From contig OY970217.1 in assembly GCA_963713965.1 (NCBI GenBank), positions 806,001-870,000 of the forward strand: a stretch of DNA of 64,000 bases. Reading direction: 5' to 3'. Source of the stretch: CALAGB01 sp963713965 (GTDB lineage Bacteria > Chloroflexota > Chloroflexia > Thermomicrobiales > Thermomicrobiaceae). How positions within the stretch are numbered: position 1 is the first letter of the stretch; each line of letters starts with the position of its first letter. Under the pieces are notes generated by a model that ran no database searches, was not told where the DNA came from, and saw nothing but the letters and a program-made list of their open reading frames with translations. The position numbers were made by a program, and so were the translations under genes. Shown here piece by piece: positions 8,838-16,335 of this stretch.

Positions 8838-9290
8838 TCACGTTGAATCGCTCGATGACGTCGACTCGACGTTAGATCGCTCGATGCCAATCCGAATAGC
8901 GTGCGGAATCGGTCGCGCTTTTCCGCTTCTCGCATCGTAATTGACCAGGATGAGCTTAGCTTCACACACGATGCCGCTCTCGTTGCGGACCTCGTACTCG
9001 GCGTCCAGACTCGAGTTTCCCAGGCGTGTAACGCGAACGCCGACTCGCAACAGCTCGTCGAAGCGCGCGGGCGCACGATAGTCGATTTCGGCGCGGACGA
9101 CTGACGTATCGAATCCATGTCGATCGTCTATCGAGCCCGTTTCGAACCCAAGCGACCGCAAGTACTCGTAGAGTGCGTTGTCGAAATAATCCAGATACTT
9201 ACCGTAGTAGACGATGTGCTGAAGATCCACGTCGCGAAAGCGCACACGCTCTTGGTGCCAGAATGGAAAGCTCGTCTCACTCTCTGCCAC
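8838..9290 (-). CDS. Acyl-CoA thioesterase, 4HBT/YbgC type
   Basis: 150-residue hot-dog fold protein. The N-terminal motif VRFRDVDLQHIVYYGKYLDY matches the 4-hydroxybenzoyl-CoA thioesterase active-site helix, with the Asp and the His/Tyr pattern in place. It probably hydrolyses acyl-CoA or acyl-ACP thioesters in the cytosol. GAGGAG lies 9 bases before the GTG start. It follows recX by 21 bases on the same strand, so the two may be cotranscribed. The acyl substrate cannot be told from sequence. Confidence 0.85.
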   Translation of the reverse strand: MAESETSFPFWHQERVRFRDVDLQHIVYYGKYLDYFDNALYEYLRSLGFETGSIDDRHGFDTSVVRAEIDYRAPARFDELLRVGVRVTRLGNSSLDAEYEVRNESGIVCEAKLILVNYDARSGKARPIPHAIRIGIERSNVESTSSSDST

Positions 9291-9311
9291 GCGCGTCCGC
9301 TCCTCTCGAGG

Positions 9312-9965
9312 CTATTCGCGGTTGCCTGACAGCGTCTCGTCGAGCACACGGCGCACCACGTCCCAACCGAAACCACGCCGCTGCAGATAGCCCGACATGC
9401 GACGCCGCTGCGTTTGCGCGTCCTCTCGCACGATGTGCGGCATCCACTTGCGCGCCAGGTCGAGTGCGACCACGTAATCGTCGATGTCCGCCGCCTCGAC
9501 CACGCGCTCGGCCGTGTCCGCGTCGACGCCTTTGCTGGTCAGCTCCCGCTTCATCAATCGCGTCGAACGAGGTCGGTGGCTCTCGCGACTAGCAACCCAC
9601 TGCCGGGCAAACTCTTGGTCGTTGATGTAGCCCCAGTCACGCATACGCTCGATGGCAACGTCAATGGATAGACCGGAAAATCCCTTGCGGTTCAGACGCT
9701 GTCTGATCTCGGTCTCGGAGCGCGCACGGTAGGAAACCAGTCGAAGTGCGGACTCGGTGGCGCGATGTCCCTCTTCCGCCTCAACCAGATTTCGTACTTC
9801 AGGTTCGCTAAGCGTCTGGCCAACCGAGATGCCGACGTCCAGCACGACGGACGCCGAGAGTCCGACCACAAATTCGCCCTCGATGAAGAGGCTGACACGA
9901 TCTGGATGACGTGCCTGCGGTTCGATGGCTGTGATGGTACCGGAACGGATGTTCGCATCTACCAT
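9312..9965 (-). CDS. recX: Regulatory protein RecX
   Basis: RecX binds and modulates RecA filaments. The protein has 217 residues with tandem three-helix modules: ALRLVSYRARSETEIRQRL, the partner pattern DWGYINDQEFARQWV, then ELTSKGVDADTAERVV. An N-terminal beta-rich segment of about 60 residues precedes these, as in many Gram-positive-type RecX proteins. recA is not in the window. No ribosome site is seen before the ATG, and a TATACT box ends 6 bases upstream, suggesting a leaderless transcript. Confidence 0.9.
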   Translation of the reverse strand: MVDANIRSGTITAIEPQARHPDRVSLFIEGEFVVGLSASVVLDVGISVGQTLSEPEVRNLVEAEEGHRATESALRLVSYRARSETEIRQRLNRKGFSGLSIDVAIERMRDWGYINDQEFARQWVASRESHRPRSTRLMKRELTSKGVDADTAERVVEAADIDDYVVALDLARKWMPHIVREDAQTQRRRMSGYLQRRGFGWDVVRRVLDETLSGNRE

Positions 9966-9971
9966 ATCCGA

Positions 9972-9977
9972 AGTATA
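9972..9977 (-). promoter_or_regulatory. -10 box placing +1 at the recX ATG
   Basis: TATACT followed by six bases (TCGGAT) and then ATG. With usual -10 to +1 spacing the transcript would start at or next to the start codon. Confidence 0.45.
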
Positions 9978-10014
9978 ACCGGTTTGGATACTCGGCGATG
10001 ATCAATCCGCTGTG

Positions 10015-10020
10015 TAAGAT
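10015..10020 (+). promoter_or_regulatory. -10-like box just before the YdcF-like gene
   Basis: TAAGAT, six bases, then the GTG at 10027, with no ribosome site. It mirrors the recX arrangement on the other strand. The match to TATAAT is only 4 of 6 and no -35 box is clear. Confidence 0.3.
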
Positions 10021-10026
10021 CTACGC

Positions 10027-10704
10027 GTGACTCAGCGGCACGTGGACGATCGGACGTTCAAGGTGGCAATCCGCACAATTTCAAAGCGACGAAGTGCGAC
10101 GACAATTACATTCAGGAGAGTAATCCGACTGATTATCATCGTCATCGTCGTCGGTATTGGATTAGCCATCGTGTCGTTGTCCTTGCTGGCCTTCGCCATT
10201 ATTCACCAGGCCAGGATGGACGAACGCGCACCCGCCGACGTCATCGTGGTCCTGGGTACGGCGCAGTGGAACGGACGCCCATCGCCGGACCTGCAGGCGA
10301 GACTCGATCACGCCTATGATCTGTACCATGACGGGTACGCACCCATGATCGTCCTTACCGGAGGGATGGGAAAAGGGGACGTCTATTCCGAGTCTGAAGT
10401 CTCAAAAGAGTATCTTCAGGAGCGCGGAGTTCCGACCAGCGCCATGCGAACCGTGGGCGGGTTGACGAGCTGGCAGAATCTGCAGGAGGCTCGACAATCA
10501 CTTCTCCGTGATAACGAGCGAGTTCTGCTCGTGAGTGACCCGTTTCACATGTTCCGCGTGAAACGCATGGCACAGGACCTCGGGCTGATCGCGCTCACGT
10601 CTCCGACCCAGACGAGCCCGATCCGGCCGAACACGCCCCTAGAGTACAAATATGTCGCCAGAGAGTGCGCCGCCTACCTCGCCTACCTATTCGTGCAACA
10701 CTGA
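10027..10704 (+). CDS. YdcF/SanA-like DUF218 membrane protein
   Basis: 225 residues with one N-terminal transmembrane helix (about residues 35-60, LIIIVIVVGIGLAIVSLSLL) and an extracytoplasmic DUF218 domain. The domain shows the family pattern DVIVVLGTAQWNGRPSP, then VLTGGMG, SESEVSKEYL, and SDPFHMFR near the end. In other bacteria, relatives (SanA, ElyC, YdcF) affect cell-envelope integrity; the biochemical role is unknown. The gene is divergent from recX, with only 61 bases between their start codons. Confidence 0.82.
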   Translation: MTQRHVDDRTFKVAIRTISKRRSATTITFRRVIRLIIIVIVVGIGLAIVSLSLLAFAIIHQARMDERAPADVIVVLGTAQWNGRPSPDLQARLDHAYDLYHDGYAPMIVLTGGMGKGDVYSESEVSKEYLQERGVPTSAMRTVGGLTSWQNLQEARQSLLRDNERVLLVSDPFHMFRVKRMAQDLGLIALTSPTQTSPIRPNTPLEYKYVARECAAYLAYLFVQH

Positions 10705-10709
10705 GCCGC

Positions 10710-11858
10710 TCAACTGCGAATCGAACCGTGCTCCGAGTAGAGGCGTTCCAGCGCCGGCGCCGTCCGGACCAGTCCCTCGCGAAACACGTCCGGGTCTCCA
10801 CCGATACCGATGCGCAAGAAGTGCTCATAGCCGAAGGCGGCTCCTGGTGCCAGCATCACGCTCGACTCTTCGGCCAGTTGGTCGGCGAGGTCGAACGACG
10901 GAACGTCGATGTTGTAATGAAGCAGCCCAAGGAGCCCGCCCTGTGGCGCCACCCAACTCACGAGATCCTCTCGCTGGTGAATCCAGGCTTCAAGCGTCTC
11001 TAGATTCTTCTTTGCGATCGCCTGGGTCCGCTCGAATACCTTCTCTCGTGAACGCAACGCGATAGTCGCCAGGTAATCGTTCAGCTTTCCAGGGCTGAGC
11101 GAGACGTAATCTCGCATCGACCAGCATTGCTGTACGATGTCGGACGTGGCGGCGATCCAACCAATGCGCAGACCGGGTAAGCCGAACGGCTTGGAAAGCG
11201 TGCCGATACTGATTCCATTCGAACCAATGTCACGGACGGGGCCGGCGAAAGGCGGTCTTCCTGGCAGCGTCAGCCAGCGATAGGCTTCATCGCCCATCAC
11301 CATCGCGCCCACCGCCTCGGCTCTTTGATAAACCTCGGCTTGTTCGTCATCGGTCAGTACTGAGCCGGTCGGGTTATGCGGTGTGTTGATGACGATGAGT
11401 CGCGTCTTTGAAGTGATCAGGCGGTCGAGCTCGTCGAGATCGTAACGGAAGTCGTTTTCCGGACGCAGACGCCAGAGCGACACGTCGCATCCGATGGCGC
11501 GGGGTACACTCTGGAGCTGTTGATAAGCAGGATCGACCGCGACGACGTGATCGCCTGCGTTCAGCAAAACGTTGAAGAGGAGAAAATTGGCCTCGATCGC
11601 ACCGGTCGTGACCAGAACGTCGTCTGGCGTCACGTCCGAATAAAGACTGGCGATGATCGTTCGAAGCTCTTCTGTACCTCGCGCCTCACTGTAACCCAGT
11701 GAGATGCTCAACATGTTCTCCAGCGACTCGTCGCGTCCGCCAAGTTGAAGCAGTTCGTCTACCGTCAGGGGTTTTATCCCGCTCTCTGCCAGATCGAACT
11801 CGACCACCGTTTCCCAGCGGGTCATCCAGCGCTCGAGCGCGAATGTCTCGATCTTCAT
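10710..11858 (-). CDS. PLP-dependent aminotransferase, class I/II fold
   Basis: 382-residue fold-type I aminotransferase. It has the pattern NTPHNPTG for substrate and cofactor contact, the Asp/Tyr of MGDEAYRWL, the PLP lysine in IGTLSKPFGLPGLRIGW and the carboxylate-binding Arg in FLRIGIG. GAGG precedes the ATG. It ends 5 bases from the convergent YdcF-like gene. Relatives of this kind include enzymes acting on basic amino acids; I do not assign a substrate. Confidence 0.85.
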   Translation of the reverse strand: MKIETFALERWMTRWETVVEFDLAESGIKPLTVDELLQLGGRDESLENMLSISLGYSEARGTEELRTIIASLYSDVTPDDVLVTTGAIEANFLLFNVLLNAGDHVVAVDPAYQQLQSVPRAIGCDVSLWRLRPENDFRYDLDELDRLITSKTRLIVINTPHNPTGSVLTDDEQAEVYQRAEAVGAMVMGDEAYRWLTLPGRPPFAGPVRDIGSNGISIGTLSKPFGLPGLRIGWIAATSDIVQQCWSMRDYVSLSPGKLNDYLATIALRSREKVFERTQAIAKKNLETLEAWIHQREDLVSWVAPQGGLLGLLHYNIDVPSFDLADQLAEESSVMLAPGAAFGYEHFLRIGIGGDPDVFREGLVRTAPALERLYSEHGSIRS

Positions 11859-12001
11859 CTCAACCTCACCACTTTCACGTACGTCTCCAACAGGTGGATT
11901 CTAGCAAGCGCGCAATCGTATCGCCCCGCCTGACGTTCGGCGGAGCGAAGAGTGTCAACACGTATGACTGCGCAATCAATCAGAGCGTGTTGTGGACGGG
12001 A

Positions 12002-12820
12002 TCAGCCTTCGAACGCTGCATGCTCGTGAATTGTTTGTTCGTGTGTCTCGGAAATGAAGTTGACGGGCGACGGATGACGGCCGTTGGTTGGTTCCTTAGC
12101 CTCTTCAGTGACAGGACGAACCTGAGCGGCACGGTCCACCCGAAATACGTACCCGAGACCCCGGATGGTGTGCAAGTACCGTGGCTCACTCGGATTCGCC
12201 TCAATCTTCTTTCGGAGTCGCGCCACGTAGACTTCCACGCGATTGCTGTCTCCGACAAAATCGTATCCCCAGGTTCGCTCGATGAGTGTCTCGCGGCTTA
12301 CGGTCGATTCGACGTTGCGCATCAGGCATTCGAGCAGTCGCATTTCCGTGGGAGTCAGGAGTGCCTCGGTGCCATCGGAATTGCGAAAAGTGAGTTCACT
12401 GATCAGGAGCTCGGTACCGCCCACACGTAAAACCGTCGGTGACGTCTGGATCACACTCTGGCGACAGCGCCGGGCGACGACCTCGATTCGCGCGACCAGC
12501 TCCTGCGGGTCAAACGGCTGCACAACATAGTCATCCGCGCCGCTGTCAAAGGCTTGCAGCTTGATCTTTGTGTCGTGCCGGCCACTGACGACGAGGATCG
12601 GTCCAGAGAAATCGTGGGCTCGCAGATCTCGGCAAAGAGCGCAACCGTCATTGTCCGGAAGTTCGACATCCAGCAGTACCGCATCTGTCGTCGTCTCAAT
12701 TACGGCTCTTTCGGCCTCGGCAGCGGTGCTCATCAAGACCGCTTCGTGACCAAATTGCGACAACACGAAACGAATGAGGCTGGCTGTTGCCTGATCCGAA
12801 TTGACAACGACGACGCGCAT
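12002..12820 (-). CDS. OmpR-type response regulator with degenerate receiver
   Basis: A receiver domain (residues 1-115) is followed by a winged-helix DNA-binding domain (about 130-230, ending YLHTIRGLGYVF) and a 45-residue tail rich in His/Glu/Pro. I chose the ATG at 12820 because GGAAGGAAG sits 7 bases upstream; the frame is open to 12874. The phosphoacceptor D51 and S79 are kept. The conserved Lys is Q101 (DYVVQPFDP), and the usual acidic pair is N7-S8. No histidine kinase gene is adjacent. It may act without normal phosphorylation; targets are unknown. Confidence 0.88.
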   Translation of the reverse strand: MRVVVVNSDQATASLIRFVLSQFGHEAVLMSTAAEAERAVIETTTDAVLLDVELPDNDGCALCRDLRAHDFSGPILVVSGRHDTKIKLQAFDSGADDYVVQPFDPQELVARIEVVARRCRQSVIQTSPTVLRVGGTELLISELTFRNSDGTEALLTPTEMRLLECLMRNVESTVSRETLIERTWGYDFVGDSNRVEVYVARLRKKIEANPSEPRYLHTIRGLGYVFRVDRAAQVRPVTEEAKEPTNGRHPSPVNFISETHEQTIHEHAAFEG

Positions 12821-13205
12821 ATGCTGACTTCCTTCCGTCCGCTGGTTTCGACCATTCCTCCCCATCGCTTTCACCTATGAAAGCAAGCAGTTACCCCGCA
12901 CAATGTCTGCGTCACGCGATGTATCGGCGCGAACAGTACGCAAGTACTGGCACGCAATGAGCGGTCGCACGATTCGTACCGGGATGCGGACTTGATTATC
13001 GATTTAGCATAGAAGCGAAATCGATCTGTTCCGATCCGGCTGTTGGGAAACGCATCTATTGTGAGATCGGTGATTTTGCCGCGTTACCCTCGAGTACCGA
13101 AATGGTCAGCTACGCTGGGGCGATTGTCAACCGAACGACATTGGCGGCCGCTAACCACGACCGCCATGTCATCTCATATCGAAGGTGCGTCCGAGGAATG
13201 GACGT
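12821..13205. other. Intergenic region between leuS and the response regulator
   Basis: 385 bases with no supported gene. On the minus strand a TTGACA hexamer sits at 13130-13125, but no convincing -10 box follows at the right distance. I see no terminator with a T run after leuS. Confidence 0.6.
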
Positions 13206-15680
13206 TCAACCGACCACGACGTTGACAAGCTTGCCGGGAACGAAGATCTTGCGTCGGATCGTTTTGCCCTGAGTGAATTCCTTCACCCGCTCGCTGGAAT
13301 TCGCCAATTCAATGGCTTCTTCTTCGGAAATGCCGACGGGCACCTGCACCCGGTCACGTACTTTGCCGTTGACCTGGAGCACCAGATCGAACATGTCGTC
13401 CTTTGCCAGATCGAGATCGTACTCCGGCCAGCTCTGAGTATGTACGCTGAATGGCCCACCCAACTGATGCCACAGCTCCTCCGCCAGATGCGGGGTGCTG
13501 GGAGCTAGCATCAGCGTCAAGGATTCGATCGCCTCACGCCAGGCAACTGTGCGTGAGATGGGTTGGTCCTTCAGTGGCGTCAGCGCGTTCACCATTTCCA
13601 TCAAGCGCGCGATCATGGTGTTGAAGCGGAAGCCGCTCATATCGTCGGTCACGGACTTGATAGTTCGATGCGTTATCCGTCTTAGCTCGAGTTCACCTTC
13701 AGGATCTTCGACGTCTGTCTCGTTGCCGAGAGTGTCGCCGACGATGGTCCAGACTCGCCGCACGAAGCGATCTACGCCAGCGATGTTGAGGTAGGACCAC
13801 GGACCACCCTGATCCCAGGGACCAATGAACATCAGGAACAAGCGCACGATGTCGGCGCCCAGTTCGCCAACCAGGTCATCTGGATCCACCACGTTGCCGC
13901 GACTTTTGGACATCTTCTCGTTGTCCGCGCCCAGGATCATGCCCTGGTTGAAGAGTCGCACGAATGGCTCACCAAAGTTGATCAACCCGATCTCACGCAT
14001 CGCCTTAGTAAAGAAGCGCGCGTAGAGCAGATGCAGGATGGCGTGCTCGATACCGCCGGTGTACTGGTCGACCGGCGCCCAATACTCCGCTTGGTTCGGA
14101 TCAACTGGTGTCTGGTCGTCATGTGGACTCAAGAACCGGTACATGTACCAGGAGGACTCGACGAACGTGTCAAACGTGTCCGTCTCACGGCGCGCGGGTC
14201 CACCACAGTTTGGACACGTGGTGTTGACGAAACGCTCGTCGGAGATCAGTGGTGACTGGCCAGTCGGGGTGAATTGCGAGTCCTCCGGCAGCACCACGGG
14301 AAGCTGATCCTCTGGAACCGGAACCACGCCACACGCGTCGCAGTACACAATCGGGATCGGTGTGCCCCAATAGCGCTGTCGCGAGATGAGCCAGTCGCGC
14401 AAGCGGTAGCTGACTTCTCCGCGACCGATGCCGGTTTCATCCAGCCAGGCGATTACGGTAGCGACCGCATGTCCGTCTTCAGTCGGTGTGCCGTTGAAGC
14501 GATCGGAATTGACCATGACGCCTTCGCCGGAATAGGCCGTCTCCATCGAGGGCTCGTCAAGCGTCTCGCCATCTGGCTGAATCACCACCACGATCGGCAA
14601 ATCGAACTTGCGCGCGAACTCGAAGTCGCGCTGGTCGTGCGCAGGGACGGCCATGATCGCGCCAGTGCCGTATCCAGTCAGCACATAGTCAGCGATCCAG
14701 ATTGGCACCCGCTCATTGTTAACCGGGTTCACGGCGTAAGCCCCGATGAAGACCCCCGTCTTCTCCTTGTCGGTCGACGTGCGCTCGATCTCGGACTGCT
14801 TGCGCGCCTGCTCGACGTAGGCTTCGACCTCGTCGCGCCGGTCGTCAGTCGTCAGCTTTTCGACGAGCGCATGCTCCGGTGCCAGCACCATGAAGGTGGC
14901 GCCCCACAACGTGTCGGGTCGGGTAGTGAAGATCTCGATGGGATCGCCGGACTCCGAGGTGAACCGAACGCGAGCGCCCTCGGATCGACCAATCCAGTTC
15001 CGCTGCATGGTCATGACCCGATCCGGCCACTCCAAGCCGTCAAAGTTCAGCAGTTCATCCGCATACTTGGTGATGCGGTAGAACCACTGCTCCAGGTCAC
15101 GCTTGATCACTTCAGTGTCGCAACGCTCACAGCGGCCCGCGATGACCTGCTCGTTGGCCAGCACGGTCTGGCAATGAGGGCACCACCAGACCGCTGCGTT
15201 GGCGCGATATGCCAGGCCGTTTTTCAGGAACTGCAGGAACATCCACTGGCTCCAGCGATAGTACTCAGGAACGCAGGTGACGACCTCTCGAGTCCAATCG
15301 AACATCGTGCCCATGGTGCGCATCTGGCGCTTCATGCGCTCGATGTTTGTCATGGTCCAGGTATACGGGTGGATATTGCGATTGATAGCGGCGTTCTCGG
15401 CCGGTAGCCCAAAGGCGTCGAAACCCATTGGGAACAGGACGTTGTATCCCTGCATGCGCCGGAACCGCGCAGCCGCGTCCGACGGCGTCATCGCGTACCA
15501 ATGACCAATGTGCAGGTCACCGGACGGGTACGGAAACATTGTCAGGTGATACCACTTGGGTTTGTTCGGATCCTGGACGACCTCGTAGAGTCGAGCCTCT
15601 TCCCAGGCTCGCTGCCATTTCTCTTCGATAACTTCAGGGTCGTATCGCTCGGACCTCACGACAGGTTCAGTCGTCGCCAT
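13206..15680 (-). CDS. leuS: Leucyl-tRNA synthetase
   Basis: Charges tRNA-Leu; class I enzyme, 824 residues. I chose the ATG at 15680 because GGAGG lies 6 bases upstream and the protein then starts at the usual place; the frame is open to 15857, across leader RNA. The HIGH motif is DLHIGH at residues 55-60, KMSKS is in NEKMSKSRGN, and the CP1 editing domain lies between them. The C-terminal anticodon-binding and end domains (VNGKVRDRVQVP) are complete. Expression should be controlled by the T-box leader at 15801-16156. Confidence 0.98.
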   Translation of the reverse strand: MATTEPVVRSERYDPEVIEEKWQRAWEEARLYEVVQDPNKPKWYHLTMFPYPSGDLHIGHWYAMTPSDAAARFRRMQGYNVLFPMGFDAFGLPAENAAINRNIHPYTWTMTNIERMKRQMRTMGTMFDWTREVVTCVPEYYRWSQWMFLQFLKNGLAYRANAAVWWCPHCQTVLANEQVIAGRCERCDTEVIKRDLEQWFYRITKYADELLNFDGLEWPDRVMTMQRNWIGRSEGARVRFTSESGDPIEIFTTRPDTLWGATFMVLAPEHALVEKLTTDDRRDEVEAYVEQARKQSEIERTSTDKEKTGVFIGAYAVNPVNNERVPIWIADYVLTGYGTGAIMAVPAHDQRDFEFARKFDLPIVVVIQPDGETLDEPSMETAYSGEGVMVNSDRFNGTPTEDGHAVATVIAWLDETGIGRGEVSYRLRDWLISRQRYWGTPIPIVYCDACGVVPVPEDQLPVVLPEDSQFTPTGQSPLISDERFVNTTCPNCGGPARRETDTFDTFVESSWYMYRFLSPHDDQTPVDPNQAEYWAPVDQYTGGIEHAILHLLYARFFTKAMREIGLINFGEPFVRLFNQGMILGADNEKMSKSRGNVVDPDDLVGELGADIVRLFLMFIGPWDQGGPWSYLNIAGVDRFVRRVWTIVGDTLGNETDVEDPEGELELRRITHRTIKSVTDDMSGFRFNTMIARLMEMVNALTPLKDQPISRTVAWREAIESLTLMLAPSTPHLAEELWHQLGGPFSVHTQSWPEYDLDLAKDDMFDLVLQVNGKVRDRVQVPVGISEEEAIELANSSERVKEFTQGKTIRRKIFVPGKLVNVVVG

Positions 15681-15800
15681 GTGCAACCTCCGTCGCCGCT
15701 TCTCGTGGCCGATCGTTCCGCTCCACGTGCCGGCCGTCAACCGCGAACAATCGCCCTGGTTTCTGCCGGCCATCCGCCATGGATCGATCGATGCCGGAAA

Positions 15801-15840
15801 AACAAAAAGAGCCTTCATCCCACTCAGGGACGAAAGGCTC
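15801..15840 (-). terminator. T-box intrinsic terminator of leuS
   Basis: GAGCCTT / AAGGCTC outer stem and TCCC / GGGA inner stem with a short loop (15840-15809), then CTTTTTGTTTTT. The 5' arm contains CGTCCC, which can pair instead with the antiterminator strand, giving the usual mutually exclusive switch. Confidence 0.92.
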
Positions 15841-15864
15841 GGCTTCCGCGGTACCACCCCGCTT
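15827..15864 (-). promoter_or_regulatory. T-box antiterminator core
   Basis: Contains GGGGTGGTACCGCGG (15860-15846), the T-box consensus. The bulge TGGT can pair with the ACCA end of an uncharged tRNA with A73. GGG pairs with CCC and GCG with CGT on the distal strand (15832-15827), as in known antiterminators. Confidence 0.93.
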
Positions 15865-15865
15865 G
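15859..15865 (-). repeat. Direct repeat CAAGCGG, downstream copy
   Basis: Same 7-mer as 15961-15967. The two copies bracket the inverted-repeat-bounded tRNA-Ala unit, like a target duplication. This copy runs into the T-box sequence. Confidence 0.6.
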
Positions 15866-15871
15866 ATAGGT
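15866..15871 (-). repeat. Inverted repeat ACCTAT, downstream of the tRNA
   Basis: Pairs with ATAGGT at 15960-15955. One more G-C pair from the adjacent direct repeats gives a 7-bp stem GATAGGT/ACCTATC enclosing the tRNA. Confidence 0.7.
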
Positions 15872-15876
15872 CACGT

Positions 15877-15952
15877 TGGTGGAGCTGAGGGGACTCGAAC
15901 CCCTGACCCCAACACTGCCAGTGTTGTGCTCTCCCAACTGAGCTACAGCCCC
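15877..15952 (-). tRNA. tRNA-Ala (GGC), inside the leuS leader
   Basis: A perfect 76-nt cloverleaf. The acceptor stem is GGGGCTG / CAGCTCC, with the G3:U70 wobble pair that marks alanine tRNAs. The D stem is GCTC/GAGC with an 8-base loop, and the anticodon stem is CAACA/TGTTG with loop CTGGCAG (anticodon GGC, reads GCC and GCU). The variable loop has 5 bases, the T stem is AGGGG/CCCCT with loop TTCGAGT, and A73 plus CCA are encoded. There are no mismatches. It lies on the same strand as leuS, between T-box Stem I and the antiterminator, so it should be part of the same transcript. Confidence 0.97.
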
Positions 15953-15954
15953 AT

Positions 15955-15960
15955 ACCTAT
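15955..15960 (-). repeat. Inverted repeat ATAGGT, upstream of the tRNA
   Basis: Partner of ACCTAT at 15871-15866. Only AT separates it from the first base of the tRNA, so in the precursor RNA the 5' leader can pair with the 3' trailer. Confidence 0.7.
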
Positions 15961-15967
15961 CCGCTTG
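15961..15967 (-). repeat. Direct repeat CAAGCGG, upstream copy
   Basis: Upstream copy of the 7-mer found at 15865-15859. Removing one copy and the intervening unit would leave a continuous CAAGCGG-GGTGGTACC junction, a plausible uninterrupted T-box leader. Confidence 0.6.
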
Positions 15968-16025
15968 TGGCCAGATAACGGTGGCAAACCGGCGCCAGCT
16001 CTTGCATCATCAGCATTCGCGGACG

Positions 16026-16114
16026 CGGCTCACGGGCGAGTTCGACCAACTTCACCGCTTCGCACCAACCAGCGGCTCGCTGCAAATACGGTCTACTACT
16101 CCCGGTCATCGCCG
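16026..16114 (-). promoter_or_regulatory. T-box Stem I with CUC (Leu) specifier
   Basis: The basal helix is CGGC/GCCG; the kink-turn is GATGAC opposite TGA; then come CGGG/CCCG and the specifier loop, with AGTAGTA on the 5' side and GAACTCG on the 3' side. The specifier is CTC at 16040-16038. Above it are GACC/GGTC and the apical module with GCGAG, CCGC/GCGG and GGTGCGAA. The spacing GAA-CUC-6-GAGC matches known leaders, and CUC agrees with the downstream leuS. Confidence 0.93.
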
Positions 16115-16162
16115 AATACAGTATGAAATATGTGGAGAGCGTGCGCCCTCCACTTGGATGAT

Positions 16163-16190
16163 GCTATCACAGCGCGCAAGAGACTGTCAA
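16163..16190 (-). promoter_or_regulatory. Promoter of the T-box/tRNA-Ala/leuS transcript
   Basis: Consensus TTGACA (16190-16185), a 16-base spacer and an extended -10 TGT-GATAGC (core at 16168-16163). The predicted start is near 16156, about 40 bases before Stem I. Confidence 0.7.
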
Positions 16191-16254
16191 AAGCTAGAGG
16201 GACGCCAAAATCGAGGCGCATTTCGTCCGGTAGGACCGCGAATCTCGGCCTCCA

Positions 16255-16263
16255 TGCTAGGAT
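16255..16263 (+). promoter_or_regulatory. Candidate promoter of the NfeD-like gene
   Basis: Extended -10 TGCTAGGAT, 73 bases before the GTG at 16336; the -35 box is not clear. It is divergent from the leuS promoter. Confidence 0.35.
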
Positions 16264-16335
16264 TAGAGAGTGGCGACAGCGAGCCCGGCGCTCCCGCGCA
16301 GCGGCATTCGCCGGCATGACGAGGGGCACCGTCGC

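Larger units (their letters stand above)
15801..16156 (-). promoter_or_regulatory. leuS T-box riboswitch leader interrupted by a tRNA gene
   Basis: The order on the minus strand is Stem I (16114-16026), a 58-base linker that may hold Stem II, the tRNA-Ala gene (15952-15877), the antiterminator core (15864-15827) and the terminator (15840-15801). T-box leaders bind the cognate tRNA by codon-anticodon pairing in Stem I and by its uncharged NCCA end at the antiterminator bulge. Uncharged tRNA-Leu should therefore allow transcription of leuS. Start is estimated from the promoter at 16190-16163. The unusual feature is the complete tRNA gene inside the leader. Confidence 0.92.

Noticed and set aside
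12946..12961. TGGCACG-N4-GAGC, resembling a sigma-54 site
   Set aside because: The -12 element does not match TTGC, and it points toward no gene on that strand.
14274..15407. 377-codon open frame on the plus strand
   Set aside because: It is antisense to leuS, whose translation is unambiguous; the reading is Arg/His/Asp-rich mirror sequence with no family.
15681..15857. Longer leuS start at 15857
   Set aside because: The extra 59 codons run through the T-box terminator RNA and have no synthetase match; GGAGG supports 15680.
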